In this document: positions 26,001 to 34,513 of the stretch, one piece after another | How positions within the stretch are numbered: position 1 is the first letter of the stretch | Layout of the letters: each line of letters opens with the position of its first letter | The notes under the pieces: model-generated | What the model saw: the letters and a program-made list of their open reading frames with translations, nothing else | Database searches by the model: none | What the model was told of the DNA's origin: nothing | Translations under genes and position numbers: made by a program | Virus record (IMG/VR): IMGVR_UViG_3300045539_000124 | Span: 1-46,666 of that record | Length of the DNA stretch: 46,666 nucleotides | Source of the DNA: a virus | Reading direction: 5' to 3' (one strand)

Positions 26001-26436
26001 TTGGTCAAATAAATATAAATTAACTATATATGGTTATCCTGTTGAAATTTTTATACAAAATGAAAGAACGCCAATAGAATCAGCAGCAGTTTATTCAGTA
26101 TTAAATAATAAATGGATACAAAAACCTGAAAATGATAAACCAGACTTTAATATTAAAGAAATTAAAAATATTGCAGCAAAGTTTATTAATAAATTTGATG
26201 ATTTACAAAAATATTTTAAAGTTAATAAAGATTATGATAAAGCATTATCTGATATTGAAACTATAAAAAAAGAAATATCTGATATGCGTAAAGTAGGTTT
26301 AGATAAAGAAGGAGAATTTTCTACTGAAAATCTATCATTCAAATTATTAAGAAATCTAGGTACATTAAATAAAATAAATACATTTAAAGAGAAATTAATT
26401 AATAAACAACTAACATTAAAAGAAGAAACTAAATAA
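23011..26436 (+). CDS. Multidomain protein: helical repeats, kinase-like and nucleotidyltransferase-like domains
   Basis: The 1141-residue protein has four parts. (1) Residues 1-400 include IMYGQGKTWCIS (about 191-202), a Cys/Trp motif also seen in other phage proteins, of unknown role. (2) About 410-675 has some eight helical repeats of 37-40 residues with the signature TPEE(Q/N)R-x-DLVQ-x-IFPLVKN-x-LD. (3) About 690-890 is protein-kinase-like: glycine loop LGAGSSRIVYLV, lysine in TVLKLAKN, and VKIIDYGLD in place of a DFG motif. (4) About 945-1060 resembles the nucleotidyltransferase fold: VLTGSIANY...QSDLDIHIVVDY (GS...DxD). The gene stands alone between gp25 and an acidic head-like gene. 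A virion-packaged effector or assembly factor is inference. Confidence 0.75.
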   Translation: MSLNKNNISLTTVLVKLIKEELNNSFINENKLYPTNIINNLTKKLGDSSNETINKLAIFGLFRQAPPFNTIKDINQLQSLEQLNVLFNKWKELALTHLISTDGPLKGNKTASISYLDAYINNIVSLGNEAKPFSYRDTEKTLIDVANNKGWIKSNDKSTQTSNIESPDKQDILFEDNTVLIVKAPSKAKCIMYGQGKTWCISQTGLNMYNTYRIKNGASIYFVLNKTKSKEDKERVCVILRYSGDKYGIADATNSGQRSGGPEVAGQGFSYVESELPWLTGKGQYFPESKVTKSEKDYAKFTDQKYIGDDLGDYIINIAKNMRFNKEEVDPVDLLRDYVINNGVTLSQFKSLPEPMKVQYIEMGYGLGGEMVELLNDTLKVRYAVIALKKDNYINLNWFTNEQRDRIFNNVKDVLSGGIIKKFISFAPLEQRYDLVQKIFPLIKNKLDAGIVGELLIHTPEDQKNNLLNQVLPLIKDNLDTNMFFNLLLGIPYKQRNKFVEDISPLVNFNVDNIFIISKLLTYTPEEQRNILANRIFTSNKDSLNGNMIGRLLENTPEENRYDLVQVILSIVKDSLDYILVGSLISYTPEEEKNNLIQQIFPLVKNKLDSNMVVNLLGYTSKEKRYDLILKIFPLVKDVLDIRMINILLRNTPEENKQEIESLIDKYKQPVNENIVINETIDEATYPENFDLNKFKKLKSFKERVDYCNSTLTKLGAGSSRIVYLVDDKTVLKLAKNQKGIAQNKVEIGASDKYYSNVTAEVYESDDNSLWLEMELAKPINKTRFKEILGYSVEDFGKWVTNFWNVNNRKKPYYILDKQVEEIINESEFANSVFSFIQDYGLSVGDLGRISTYGEFDGEVKIIDYGLDDDVLSNYYRKLSEEFNNINNENKEILVEIEPEEVPTKTIKFSNQLNSKLWDKDELLKPEVRIAILKISKKYINSIDKDIKFKDIVLTGSIANYNYNEQSDLDIHIVVDYKNIGDDENLLLKYFKGIKDDWSNKYKLTIYGYPVEIFIQNERTPIESAAVYSVLNNKWIQKPENDKPDFNIKEIKNIAAKFINKFDDLQKYFKVNKDYDKALSDIETIKKEISDMRKVGLDKEGEFSTENLSFKLLRNLGTLNKINTFKEKLINKQLTLKEETK

Positions 26437-26439
26437 AAT

Positions 26440-26447
26440 ACTATTTA
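26440..26447 (+). promoter_or_regulatory. ACTATTTA promoter-like motif at 26.44 kb
   Basis: ATACTATTTATAATT lies in the short gap after the 1141-residue gene and ends 23 bases before the ATG at 26471. Confidence 0.5.
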
Positions 26448-26470
26448 TAATTAAATAAAATATTAAAAAT

Positions 26471-28945
26471 ATGTCTAATAGAAAACTTACATCAGAAGAG
26501 CTTAAACAAAAAATGATGTTTTTAGCTGGTACTACAAATATTAATGAATCAGTATCAAAAATAACTAACAAAAATTCTAAATTATTGTATCACAAAAAAC
26601 TTGCTGATGGTAGAGTTTATGGTATTATACAAGAATGTCAACATTATTTTGTAAAAGTTAATTCTAATCCATCTGAAAATATTAGTGTTAATGATTTCGC
26701 TTTTATTGGTGGTGTTAATAATGCTTTACATGAAAAATTTAATTCTTATTTTGATGCAAAAAATAGAATTAATGGTAAATCAATTTCACTTAATGAAGCT
26801 TATGGTACATATAATGTATTGAATGAAGAATGTGATAAATGTAAAGAAGAAAAAGAGGAAGAAGAAGAAGAAGAAGTTTTAGATGAAGGTAAAAGTAATA
26901 AATTTATTGGTAATGAACTAAAATATAATGGTAAGGTTATTACTCAATTAAAACCAAGTGGTTATTTTGAAGTTTATTCAGATGATGAAGGTAAATTTTT
27001 AAAATTTGACAATCTTGAAGATGCAAAATCTAAAATTGATAGTGAATCTGTTTTAGATGAAAATATTCCTTTAAATAAAGATATTGATACAAAAAAAGTT
27101 GAAGCACCTGTTGAAGCACCAAGTGAAGTGCCAGTTGATGCTTCAAGTGAAGAACCAGTTGAAGCACCAAGCGAAGAACCAGTTGATGCACCAGTTGATG
27201 CTCTAAGCGATATGCCAATGGTTGATGCAACTGACTTAAAAGATTACAATCCTGAATCTGGTGAATCTACTCCATCAGATGCATCATCAGATGATGAAGA
27301 AAGTGGTGATACTATTACAGATATTCAATCATTAATCGGTAAATTAACACAAAAATTATCAACTATTGATAATATTGAACCATCTTTGGCAAAAACAACT
27401 TTGAATAGTGTTATTTCAGCAACTAAAACTGGTATTGCACAATTCACTGATAAAGAAAAAGAAGATTTCAAAAAAAGAATTGAAACTGGTGGAGAAAAAT
27501 TAGATGAAGAAATTGCTAATTTAATGGAATCTAATTTTGGTAAGAGATTATTGAAAAAACTTATCAAAGAAGAAGTTAGTCTTTTAAAAAAAAAGTCTAA
27601 TTTAAATGAAGTTGTAGGTTTAGGTACATATGCAGCATTATTAGATGGTGTGAAGTTATCAGGTAATATTATTGTTACAGGTAGGAAGATTGGTGATGAT
27701 GCATCAATATTAACTATAAACAAAGATGATAAACCATCGGGTTATACTATAAAATATATAGATTCTAATAATATAGGTATTGTTGATGAAAATGATAATA
27801 TTATAAATAAATATAATCCAGATAATGCTTCTATTGATGAAATTAAAAATGATATAATAAACTTATTTAATACTAATTTAAACGAATCTGACGATAAAGT
27901 AAGTGTAAAAGGTGGTTATTATAGATTTAATCCTTCAACAAAAACTTTTCAAACTACATTAGTTAATAAAGAAGGTGAACCTTATCCTGGTGAGGAATTT
28001 AATAAAGAAGAAGAAGCTGTTAGTTTTTTATCAGCTTCTTCTTTAAATGAATCTGATGAAGATGTTCTTAAAGATAGTAATGGTAAAATTATTGGTATTG
28101 GTGATATCGTTAGAACAAGTCAAGAAGGTGGTGGTGTATTAGCACCTAGTGAACCAACTGTTGGTGAAGTTGTTATGAGGAATGGTAAATTATGTGTAAA
28201 ATACCGTAAAGAAGGTAGAGATTTTGACCAATATATTTCATTGTTAGGTCAAAATAATAAAATTGTTATTAAAAAATTAAATGAAGATGATACTAATACT
28301 GAATCTGATGAAGATTTAGTTTCAAAAGCTGAAAGAAGTATTTCTGAATATAAAAATAAAGCTAAATTGTCTAATGGTAAAGAATATTATAATAGAGCAT
28401 TTTCAAATGTAAAAGCTTTAAGAGATATTAATCGTTCTCAATTTGATATTTTATTAAGAAAATTGAATTCAATTTTATCTGATAATCGTGATTCTTTAAA
28501 TGAAGATAATTCTATCGATAATACTTATACACATTTTGCTGTTAGAAAATCTGATAACAAAATTGTTAATGGTTGGGAATATAAAGATATTGATAATGAA
28601 TCAATTAAAGAATATGTTAAAATTGATTTAAAAAATGATTTTCCTAATAATAAATTAAGTGATTTTAAAATTGTAACAAAAAAATCATTAGAAAATACTG
28701 GTATGAATCCTTTTGATACAAAAAATTGGTATAAAATTGAAGAATTATCAGAAGAAGAAAATATTGAATCTGTACCAAACATTAGAAAAAATATTAAAGT
28801 TACTTTTAATAATGGTGATTCATTATCAACTGAAATTAATGGTTCAGAAGATGAAATAAAAAAATATTACATCGGTAAGGATTTTAATTTAGGTATTGGT
28901 GGTAAAGATAAAATGGTAAAAGCTACTAACGTAGAATTTTTATAA
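26471..28945 (+). CDS. Acidic multi-module protein, probable prohead core or internal virion protein
   Basis: The 824-residue protein is strongly acidic and modular. A small domain (about 20-100, LYHKKLADGRVYGIIQECQH) is followed by a Glu run and a Pro/Glu/Ala repeat tract (about 215-255, units like VEAPSEEPVDA). Further small beta modules include YYRFNPSTKTFQTTL and DIVRTSQEGGGVLAP. Short motifs LNE, INE or LDE recur at least ten times, mostly between modules (for example KKSNLNEVVG, NTNLNESDD, DSLNEDNS). This is the Leu/Ile-x-Glu pattern cut by T4 gp21. I infer a precursor cut into pieces in the prohead, as for T4 core and internal proteins. No specific homologue is named. Confidence 0.6.
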   Translation: MSNRKLTSEELKQKMMFLAGTTNINESVSKITNKNSKLLYHKKLADGRVYGIIQECQHYFVKVNSNPSENISVNDFAFIGGVNNALHEKFNSYFDAKNRINGKSISLNEAYGTYNVLNEECDKCKEEKEEEEEEEVLDEGKSNKFIGNELKYNGKVITQLKPSGYFEVYSDDEGKFLKFDNLEDAKSKIDSESVLDENIPLNKDIDTKKVEAPVEAPSEVPVDASSEEPVEAPSEEPVDAPVDALSDMPMVDATDLKDYNPESGESTPSDASSDDEESGDTITDIQSLIGKLTQKLSTIDNIEPSLAKTTLNSVISATKTGIAQFTDKEKEDFKKRIETGGEKLDEEIANLMESNFGKRLLKKLIKEEVSLLKKKSNLNEVVGLGTYAALLDGVKLSGNIIVTGRKIGDDASILTINKDDKPSGYTIKYIDSNNIGIVDENDNIINKYNPDNASIDEIKNDIINLFNTNLNESDDKVSVKGGYYRFNPSTKTFQTTLVNKEGEPYPGEEFNKEEEAVSFLSASSLNESDEDVLKDSNGKIIGIGDIVRTSQEGGGVLAPSEPTVGEVVMRNGKLCVKYRKEGRDFDQYISLLGQNNKIVIKKLNEDDTNTESDEDLVSKAERSISEYKNKAKLSNGKEYYNRAFSNVKALRDINRSQFDILLRKLNSILSDNRDSLNEDNSIDNTYTHFAVRKSDNKIVNGWEYKDIDNESIKEYVKIDLKNDFPNNKLSDFKIVTKKSLENTGMNPFDTKNWYKIEELSEEENIESVPNIRKNIKVTFNNGDSLSTEINGSEDEIKKYYIGKDFNLGIGGKDKMVKATNVEFL

Positions 28946-28970
28946 TAAAATAAATTGTAGTTAATAAAAA

Positions 28971-29005
28971 AACTCTTACTGATTAATTTTAGTAAGAGTT
29001 TTTTT
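28971..29005. terminator. Bidirectional terminator between convergent genes
   Basis: AACTCTTACT (28971-28980) pairs with AGTAAGAGTT (28991-29000), with A and T runs outside. It separates the acidic protein gene (plus) from the 479-residue gene (minus). A near-copy occurs at 33371-33408. Confidence 0.82.
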
Positions 29006-29023
29006 GTTATAGATATTTGTTAG

Positions 29024-30463
29024 TTAACAATTTTTACCGAAGTTATTATTTAAATTATTTTTAACATCGTCAAATCCAAATGTGAATTTATTATATAATG
29101 ATGCTGTATCATTATCTAATAGATTTGGTCTACATATTAATTTTATATTTTCATATATATAATGAGAACCATTTACAAAAGGATAGTTAACACCAATATT
29201 ATTTAATGTATCAACATTTCCATTACCTAATATATCTCTCCAAATATAGTTTTCACCAGTAAAATAATCAACTATAACAATATCGTTTAAATTAAAATTA
29301 TCATATTTAAAAAATATTTTTTTATTTGTATTGTCACTAAAATAATAATGTGTATAATATTCTAATTCAGTAACTTTATCATCTTTTATAACAGACACAC
29401 TTAATCTATTAATATCATATATAGGAAAATCTAAATAATATTCATAACTATTAATTGTAGTATTATAAATATATTTTCTAGGTTTCATGAATAATGGGTC
29501 ATTAATAGTTAACCTACTTGTACCTGAAAATATTGGATATTCTGTTATAGATAATAATTCTTTTTGATGTGAATTAAAATTATTTGTTTCATCATCTATA
29601 ATTGAAGCGTAAGTTGGTATATTTGATTCAGTAACAATATTGCCAACTTCGTATTCGCTATTATAATCTTTTAATTTAATTTTATAAAATGGATTATATA
29701 AATATTCTATATTTAATGTAGATGTATTAGTTAATACTGGTAATTTAATATTGTAATCATTAACACTATTATCAGTAAATGAAAATTGATTAATATCAAA
29801 TATTATAGTACCATATAATAAATTATTTAAATTAATATTATTATATGTTGTTGTAAAATTATCTATTCTAGTAAAAGTATTGTTATTATATTTAAATTTA
29901 AAAAATATATATAATTCAGTTATAGGTACATTAATTTTTTTATCATTAGAACTAATGATAATATTACTTAAATCAAATGATTTATTATTAATAAATTGAT
30001 ATATTTTTTCTTCAAAAATATTAACACTAAAACCAGCTTGTTCAATTATAATATCATTTAATATTGTCAAGGTTTTTAAATATAAATTATAATTATCACT
30101 TGTACCTGTAACTAATTCGTATCTATCAGGTTGCATTAAATATATATCAAAAAAATCTGTAAAATTATAGAAAGTTGATGTATTATCATCACCACTTTTT
30201 AAATCAAATAAATCATTTAATGTTAATGGATTTGTTTTTATAGAACTAAATGGTGATAAAAAATCTATACTACCTGATATTCTATATTTTTTTGATTCTT
30301 CTCGTTCTAAATTAAATTGGTCACTTAAATTTATTATTGATATTAAATCTTGATTGGGCATTGATTTTGTTTCAGTATTAATTTGAATATTTAAATTAAT
30401 ATCCTCATCAATACTTAACATTTTTTTCTTTATAGGCAAAATATTTTTAATGTAACTATCCAT
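29024..30463 (-). CDS. Hypothetical structural protein, 479 residues
   Basis: I do not recognise this protein. It is rich in Asn, Tyr, Phe, Asp and Ile, with many beta-strand-like stretches and no membrane segment or signal peptide. Segments such as FPIYDINRLSVSVIKDDK followed by LEYYTHYYF, and a final region with ENIKLICRPN, resemble beta-sandwich modules of tail or baseplate proteins. It is translated from an ATG that overlaps the stop of the upstream 41-residue gene, so the two are coupled. Position next to the tail sheath suggests a tail role. Confidence 0.65.
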   Translation of the reverse strand: MDSYIKNILPIKKKMLSIDEDINLNIQINTETKSMPNQDLISIINLSDQFNLEREESKKYRISGSIDFLSPFSSIKTNPLTLNDLFDLKSGDDNTSTFYNFTDFFDIYLMQPDRYELVTGTSDNYNLYLKTLTILNDIIIEQAGFSVNIFEEKIYQFINNKSFDLSNIIISSNDKKINVPITELYIFFKFKYNNNTFTRIDNFTTTYNNINLNNLLYGTIIFDINQFSFTDNSVNDYNIKLPVLTNTSTLNIEYLYNPFYKIKLKDYNSEYEVGNIVTESNIPTYASIIDDETNNFNSHQKELLSITEYPIFSGTSRLTINDPLFMKPRKYIYNTTINSYEYYLDFPIYDINRLSVSVIKDDKVTELEYYTHYYFSDNTNKKIFFKYDNFNLNDIVIVDYFTGENYIWRDILGNGNVDTLNNIGVNYPFVNGSHYIYENIKLICRPNLLDNDTASLYNKFTFGFDDVKNNLNNNFGKNC

Positions 30464-30581
30464 TCAACTTTTTTTTACCCCCACCACAACAAGATTTTTT
30501 ATTTTTATCTACATTATTATTATGTATAATTAATAAAACAGAAATACATACTATAAAAATTAATCCTAAATATGGTAGCAT
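30456..30581 (-). CDS. Small single-pass membrane protein with CCGGG tail
   Basis: The 41-residue frame starts at 30581 with MLPYLGLIFIVCISVLLIIH, a single hydrophobic helix, followed by a polar tail with SCCGGGKKK. Its stop overlaps the start of the 479-residue gene by 8 bases (ATG inside the last codons), a typical translational coupling. An ACTATTTA motif ends 13 bases before its ATG. These two points make it a probable real gene. Function unknown; spanin, holin or membrane-anchor roles are all possible. Confidence 0.6.
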   Translation of the reverse strand: MLPYLGLIFIVCISVLLIIHNNNVDKNKKSCCGGGKKKLNG

Positions 30582-30594
30582 AATAATTTTATTT

Positions 30595-30602
30595 TAAATA
30601 GT
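30595..30602 (-). promoter_or_regulatory. ACTATTTA promoter-like motif, minus strand
   Basis: The minus strand reads AACTATTTAAAAT, 13 bases before the small membrane protein gene. It would drive that gene and the 479-residue gene. Confidence 0.55.
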
Positions 30603-30622
30603 TAACTTTTGGTTTTAAAAAA

Positions 30623-30630
30623 ACTATTTA
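30623..30630 (+). promoter_or_regulatory. ACTATTTA promoter-like motif before tail sheath
   Basis: AAACTATTTAATTAAAAAC lies 42 bases before the sheath ATG, a longer leader than elsewhere. It faces away from the minus-strand copy at 30595. Confidence 0.5.
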
Positions 30631-30672
30631 ATTAAAAACAACCTAATAATTAATAAAAATTAAACAAACTCA

Positions 30673-33348
30673 ATGGCAGATTTCATTTTCGTCTCTCCTT
30701 CCGTAAAAACGAAGGAAATTGATTTAACCCCAACAACAACAACTGTCGGTTTAACGACAGCAGGTTTAGTGGGTGAAACAGTTAAAGGACCAGCTTTTCA
30801 AGCAATCCCTATTAGTAACAAATCTCAATTCAGAAACCTTTTTGGAGGTAAAAGTGTTGAAAAAATTGGTGATAATTATAAATATATATTACCTTATTAT
30901 GCAGATAGTTACTTATCAGAATCTAATCAATTATTTGTAACAAGAGTCCTTGGATTATCAGGATATGTTGCTGGTAAAGCTTGGGGTGTAAAAATACTTG
31001 CATCTTATGACCCAACAACTATTGCTAATGGTTCTAGTTCTACTGGTTCTACAACTTATGTTGGTACTTTTAGTGGTGTAACAATCGCAGCTTCACAAGT
31101 TGGTGTAACTTCTACAATTTCTCCTTCTTTTGTTAGAAGTGTTGATACTTTTACAGGTACAGAAGTTAAATATATTATTGGAACAGCTGTTTCAACTGTT
31201 AGTGGTTTAACTGGTACAGTTACTTATACTGCTACTACACAAACTGCTACACCTTATACTGCTTATGATAAACAAGTTGTTGCTACACTTAGAACAAGAG
31301 GTTCTTATTCTATTGATACTTTAACTTACAATACAAGTGGTTTAACAATGACTGTTGGTGGTGCAGCAACTTCACCATTTAGTACATTTACACTTACTGC
31401 AAGTGGTGCTGTATCAAATGAATCTTATACAGTTTCTATTGACCCAACTTCTACTTCTTATTTAAGTAAAGTTTTAGGTTCAAAACCAAAAGATAAAGCA
31501 ACAGGTTTGTTTGTTCAAACTGATTATCCTGATTTGATTAGTTACTTACAATATAATAATTTAATTTATGGTATTTCTAGTGAATTAGTTGTATTAGATG
31601 ATAATGTTAAAGTTAGTTTTGCTTCTTCTTATAGAAGTGCTGAAACTCCTTGGATTGTTTCTGAAATAAGAGGTTCTGTAATCGATAGATTATTTAAATT
31701 TATTACTATTTCTGATGGTGATACTGCGAATACTGAAATTAAAATTTCTATTCAAAATATTGCACCTGAAACTGGTGAATTTGATGTAATTATTAGAGAT
31801 TTTAATGATACAGATAATAACTTAATTATTCTTGAATCATTCTCTAAATGTAATTTAGATAAATCTAGTACATCTTTCATTGGTAATAGAATTGGTGATA
31901 ACGGTAATAATTATAATAACTTGTCAAATTATGTTTACTTAGAATTTGATGATTTAGATAATTTACCTTCTGATGCATTCCCTGCTGGTTTTGAAGGTTA
32001 TAATTTAAGGTCTTTTGCTAGTGGTAATACTAATGGTCAAGTAGGTTTAACACCTTCTATGTTATTTAAAACTTCATACTTAGCAACTGATAAACTTTCT
32101 AGAACATATTTAGGTATTTCTGAAAGAGCTTATGATACTTCAAGTAATGGTACTGGTATTAACCCATCTTTCTTTACTTATAGTGGTGGTTTATCTGCTA
32201 GTGGTACAACAAAAACAAAAGGTTTCCACTTAGATTCAGGTGCAACTTTAACTTATGTTGATGGTACTTACTCAATTGGACAATTCTATACTGGTCTTGG
32301 TCAATTCCAAACTGCTGTTGATACTAATAATGTTAGTAATCCTTATTACAGTAAAGCTACAAGAAAGTTCACAGTAGCACCTTATGGTGGTTTTGATGGA
32401 TGGGATATTTATAGAACAACTAGAACAATTGCAAATAAATATGCTCTTGGTGGTTCAGCTTATTCAGCTACTGCTGATTATACTGCATGGACACAAGCTA
32501 TCAATACATTTGATAATCCAGAAGAAACTGCAATCAATTTAATTGCAACACCTGGTATTAACTGGGCTGACAATCTTGGTTTAGTTAATTATACTATCGA
32601 TATGGTTGAAACTAGGTCTGATGTTCTTTATATTGCTGATGCACCTGATTTAACTAATGAAGCTGATAGTGCTACTTATGCTAACGATATTAGTGATTTA
32701 ATGTTAAGTACTGGTATTGATTCAACTTATGTTTGTTCTTATGGTCCACATTGTCAAATATTCGACCAGGATAATAATGTTAACGTGTATATTGCACCTA
32801 CTGGTATGGTTTTAAAATCAATGGCTTACACTGATAATAAATCATTCCCTTGGTTTGCTCCTGCTGGTTTAACAAGAGGTGTTACTGATGTTAAGAAAAC
32901 TAGATATAAACTAAAAGAAACCGATAGAGATATTTTGTATTCAGTAGGTATCAATCCATTAGCTACAAATAATCAAATTGTAACTATTATGGGTCAAAAA
33001 GTTTTATCTCCAACAGCTTCATCTTTAATGTCTAGAATTAATGTTAGAAGATTATTACTTTATTTGAAAAGAACTATTTCTAATATTTCTCAACAATTAT
33101 TGTTTGAGCAAAATGATGATGTAGTTGTACAACAATTTATGGATAAAGTTAAACCTGTATTTGCTGCTGTAAAAGCTGAAAGAGGTATTAACCAATTCAT
33201 TGTTAAGCTTTCTGATAGTAATACACCTGAATCAAGAGATAGAAACGAACTCTATTTTGATATGTATATATATCCAACTAGTTCAGTTGAATTTATTGGT
33301 TTATCGTTTATTGTTACACCTAATGGTGCAGCATTTCAAGGTGCTTAA
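30673..33348 (+). CDS. Tail sheath protein (T4 gp18-like)
   Basis: The 891-residue protein is the contractile tail sheath subunit. Its N-terminus MADFIFVSPSVKTKEIDLTP, followed by GLVGETVKGPAF and a PISNKSQFRNLFGG segment, is characteristic. The conserved C-terminal domain is clear: YSVGINPLATNNQIVTIMGQ, SRINVRRLLLYLKRTI, and a final NELYFDMYIYPTSSVEFIGL region. It is longer than T4 gp18 (659). The extra length lies mostly in the Ser/Thr/Gly-rich protruding region at about residues 115-260. No tail-tube (gp19) gene follows; a terminator does, so tube and sheath are not adjacent here. Confidence 0.95.
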   Translation: MADFIFVSPSVKTKEIDLTPTTTTVGLTTAGLVGETVKGPAFQAIPISNKSQFRNLFGGKSVEKIGDNYKYILPYYADSYLSESNQLFVTRVLGLSGYVAGKAWGVKILASYDPTTIANGSSSTGSTTYVGTFSGVTIAASQVGVTSTISPSFVRSVDTFTGTEVKYIIGTAVSTVSGLTGTVTYTATTQTATPYTAYDKQVVATLRTRGSYSIDTLTYNTSGLTMTVGGAATSPFSTFTLTASGAVSNESYTVSIDPTSTSYLSKVLGSKPKDKATGLFVQTDYPDLISYLQYNNLIYGISSELVVLDDNVKVSFASSYRSAETPWIVSEIRGSVIDRLFKFITISDGDTANTEIKISIQNIAPETGEFDVIIRDFNDTDNNLIILESFSKCNLDKSSTSFIGNRIGDNGNNYNNLSNYVYLEFDDLDNLPSDAFPAGFEGYNLRSFASGNTNGQVGLTPSMLFKTSYLATDKLSRTYLGISERAYDTSSNGTGINPSFFTYSGGLSASGTTKTKGFHLDSGATLTYVDGTYSIGQFYTGLGQFQTAVDTNNVSNPYYSKATRKFTVAPYGGFDGWDIYRTTRTIANKYALGGSAYSATADYTAWTQAINTFDNPEETAINLIATPGINWADNLGLVNYTIDMVETRSDVLYIADAPDLTNEADSATYANDISDLMLSTGIDSTYVCSYGPHCQIFDQDNNVNVYIAPTGMVLKSMAYTDNKSFPWFAPAGLTRGVTDVKKTRYKLKETDRDILYSVGINPLATNNQIVTIMGQKVLSPTASSLMSRINVRRLLLYLKRTISNISQQLLFEQNDDVVVQQFMDKVKPVFAAVKAERGINQFIVKLSDSNTPESRDRNELYFDMYIYPTSSVEFIGLSFIVTPNGAAFQGA

Positions 33349-33370
33349 TCAATAGTTGATTTACAAAACA

Positions 33371-33408
33371 AAAAAACCCTTACTAATTAATTTTAGTAAG
33401 GGTTTTTT
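33371..33408. terminator. Bidirectional terminator after tail sheath
   Basis: AAAAAACCCTTACTAA (33371-33386) pairs with TTAGTAAGGGTTTTTT (33393-33408). It separates the convergent sheath and leucine-rich-repeat-like genes. It is the same element as at 28971 with a paired T-to-C / A-to-G change in the stem. Confidence 0.85.
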
Positions 33409-33411
33409 TGT

Positions 33412-34437
33412 TCAATTAAAATAATTTTTAAATGTTTCACTTCTATAACAACCAATTGTTTTTTCAATTATTGTTTCTATACTATAATTATTTTCAACCT
33501 TTATTAATTTATTCTTTACAAAATCCTTCACACCAAAACTACACGCACCTGTAATAACTCTATAACAAACCACCGCTTCTTCAAAACTTAAAACAGAACT
33601 TTTAGTTAAGTTTTTGTAATCATCTTTCGTCTTATTCGTTACCTTATAAACCAAATCTTCCTTCGCTTCTTTCAAGGTGTCACCATGTGACCACCTTTCA
33701 CCATCGGTGATTAAATAAAAAACTTTATCGTTATTTAATTGTTTTACATGGTAAACATTTCCTTTTTGTTTTACAACCTCTGTAAAAATTCCATCAACTT
33801 TTATATATTTACCATCTTGCCATGAAAACTTATAGTTTGATGGTAATTTTGTGTAGTTGCAAGTTAAACCTTTTGGTAAATATAAGTTACCACCAACAGT
33901 TGGATTAAATCCTTCTGGAATTGACATTAGTGAACGTAAATCTAAATCACCCCCAACAGTTGGATTAAACCCTTCGGGAATTGATGTTAGTGAATGTAAA
34001 TCTAAACTATACCCAACAGTTGGATTAAATCCTTCGGGAATTGATGTTAAAGAAGATAAATCTAAGTTATATCCAACGGTTGGATTAAATCCTTCGGGAA
34101 TTGATGTTAAATTACGTAAATCTAAGTGACCTTGAATAGTTGGATTAAAACCTTTGGGAATTGATGTTAAATTATTTAAGAATAAGTTTAATCCAACGAT
34201 TGGGTTAAACCATTCGGGAATTGATGTTAAAGATTCCAAATATAAGCTACACCCAACAGTTGGGTTGAACCCTTCGGGAATTGATGTTAAATATTCTAAA
34301 TCTAAGTAACCCCCAACAGTTGGATTAAATCCTTCGGGAATTGATGTTAAATATTCTAAATCTAAGTGACCTTCAATTTTATCAATACCTTTAAATTGAT
34401 TTTCGGTGATGTTATATTTTTTACAAAAGTCTTTCAT
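33412..34437 (-). CDS. Leucine-rich-repeat-like protein with C-terminal unknown domain
   Basis: The 341-residue protein opens with a short unique region (MKDFCKKYNITENQFKGID). Eight 20-residue repeats follow, of the form LTSIPEGFNPTVGGxLDLxx (about 20-185). This is a leucine-rich-repeat-type solenoid. The remaining 155 residues (KGLTCNYTKLPSNYKFSW onward, including YLITDGERWSHGDTLKEA) form a separate domain seen behind such repeats in other phage proteins but without known function. The role is unknown; binding of a protein partner is the usual role of such solenoids. Confidence 0.7.
   Translation of the reverse strand: MKDFCKKYNITENQFKGIDKIEGHLDLEYLTSIPEGFNPTVGGYLDLEYLTSIPEGFNPTVGCSLYLESLTSIPEWFNPIVGLNLFLNNLTSIPKGFNPTIQGHLDLRNLTSIPEGFNPTVGYNLDLSSLTSIPEGFNPTVGYSLDLHSLTSIPEGFNPTVGGDLDLRSLMSIPEGFNPTVGGNLYLPKGLTCNYTKLPSNYKFSWQDGKYIKVDGIFTEVVKQKGNVYHVKQLNNDKVFYLITDGERWSHGDTLKEAKEDLVYKVTNKTKDDYKNLTKSSVLSFEEAVVCYRVITGACSFGVKDFVKNKLIKVENNYSIETIIEKTIGCYRSETFKNYFN
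33901..34380. repeat. Eight tandem 60-bp direct repeats
   Basis: The repeat unit, containing TTGGATTAAA and CCTTCGGGAATTGATGTTA, recurs exactly every 60 bases eight times and encodes the 20-residue solenoid units. Outer copies are nearly identical, and central ones (34141-34260) are more diverged. The spacing never shifts, so it stays in frame. Confidence 0.9.
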
Positions 34438-34513
34438 AATTATTATTTTTTTTTTGTTACAATGATGTTTACGTTAATATTTCAATAAGGTTACAGTTTT
34501 TATTAAAAAAAAT

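Noticed and set aside
33857-34129. 90-codon plus-strand frame with repeated TVGLNPSGID units
   Set aside because: It is the antisense reading of the 60-bp repeats of the leucine-rich-repeat-like gene. The repeat keeps it open because 60 is a multiple of three.
33901-34380. Regular direct repeats as a CRISPR array
   Set aside because: The repeats are contiguous 60-bp coding units without unique spacers, and they lie inside an open frame encoding solenoid repeats.
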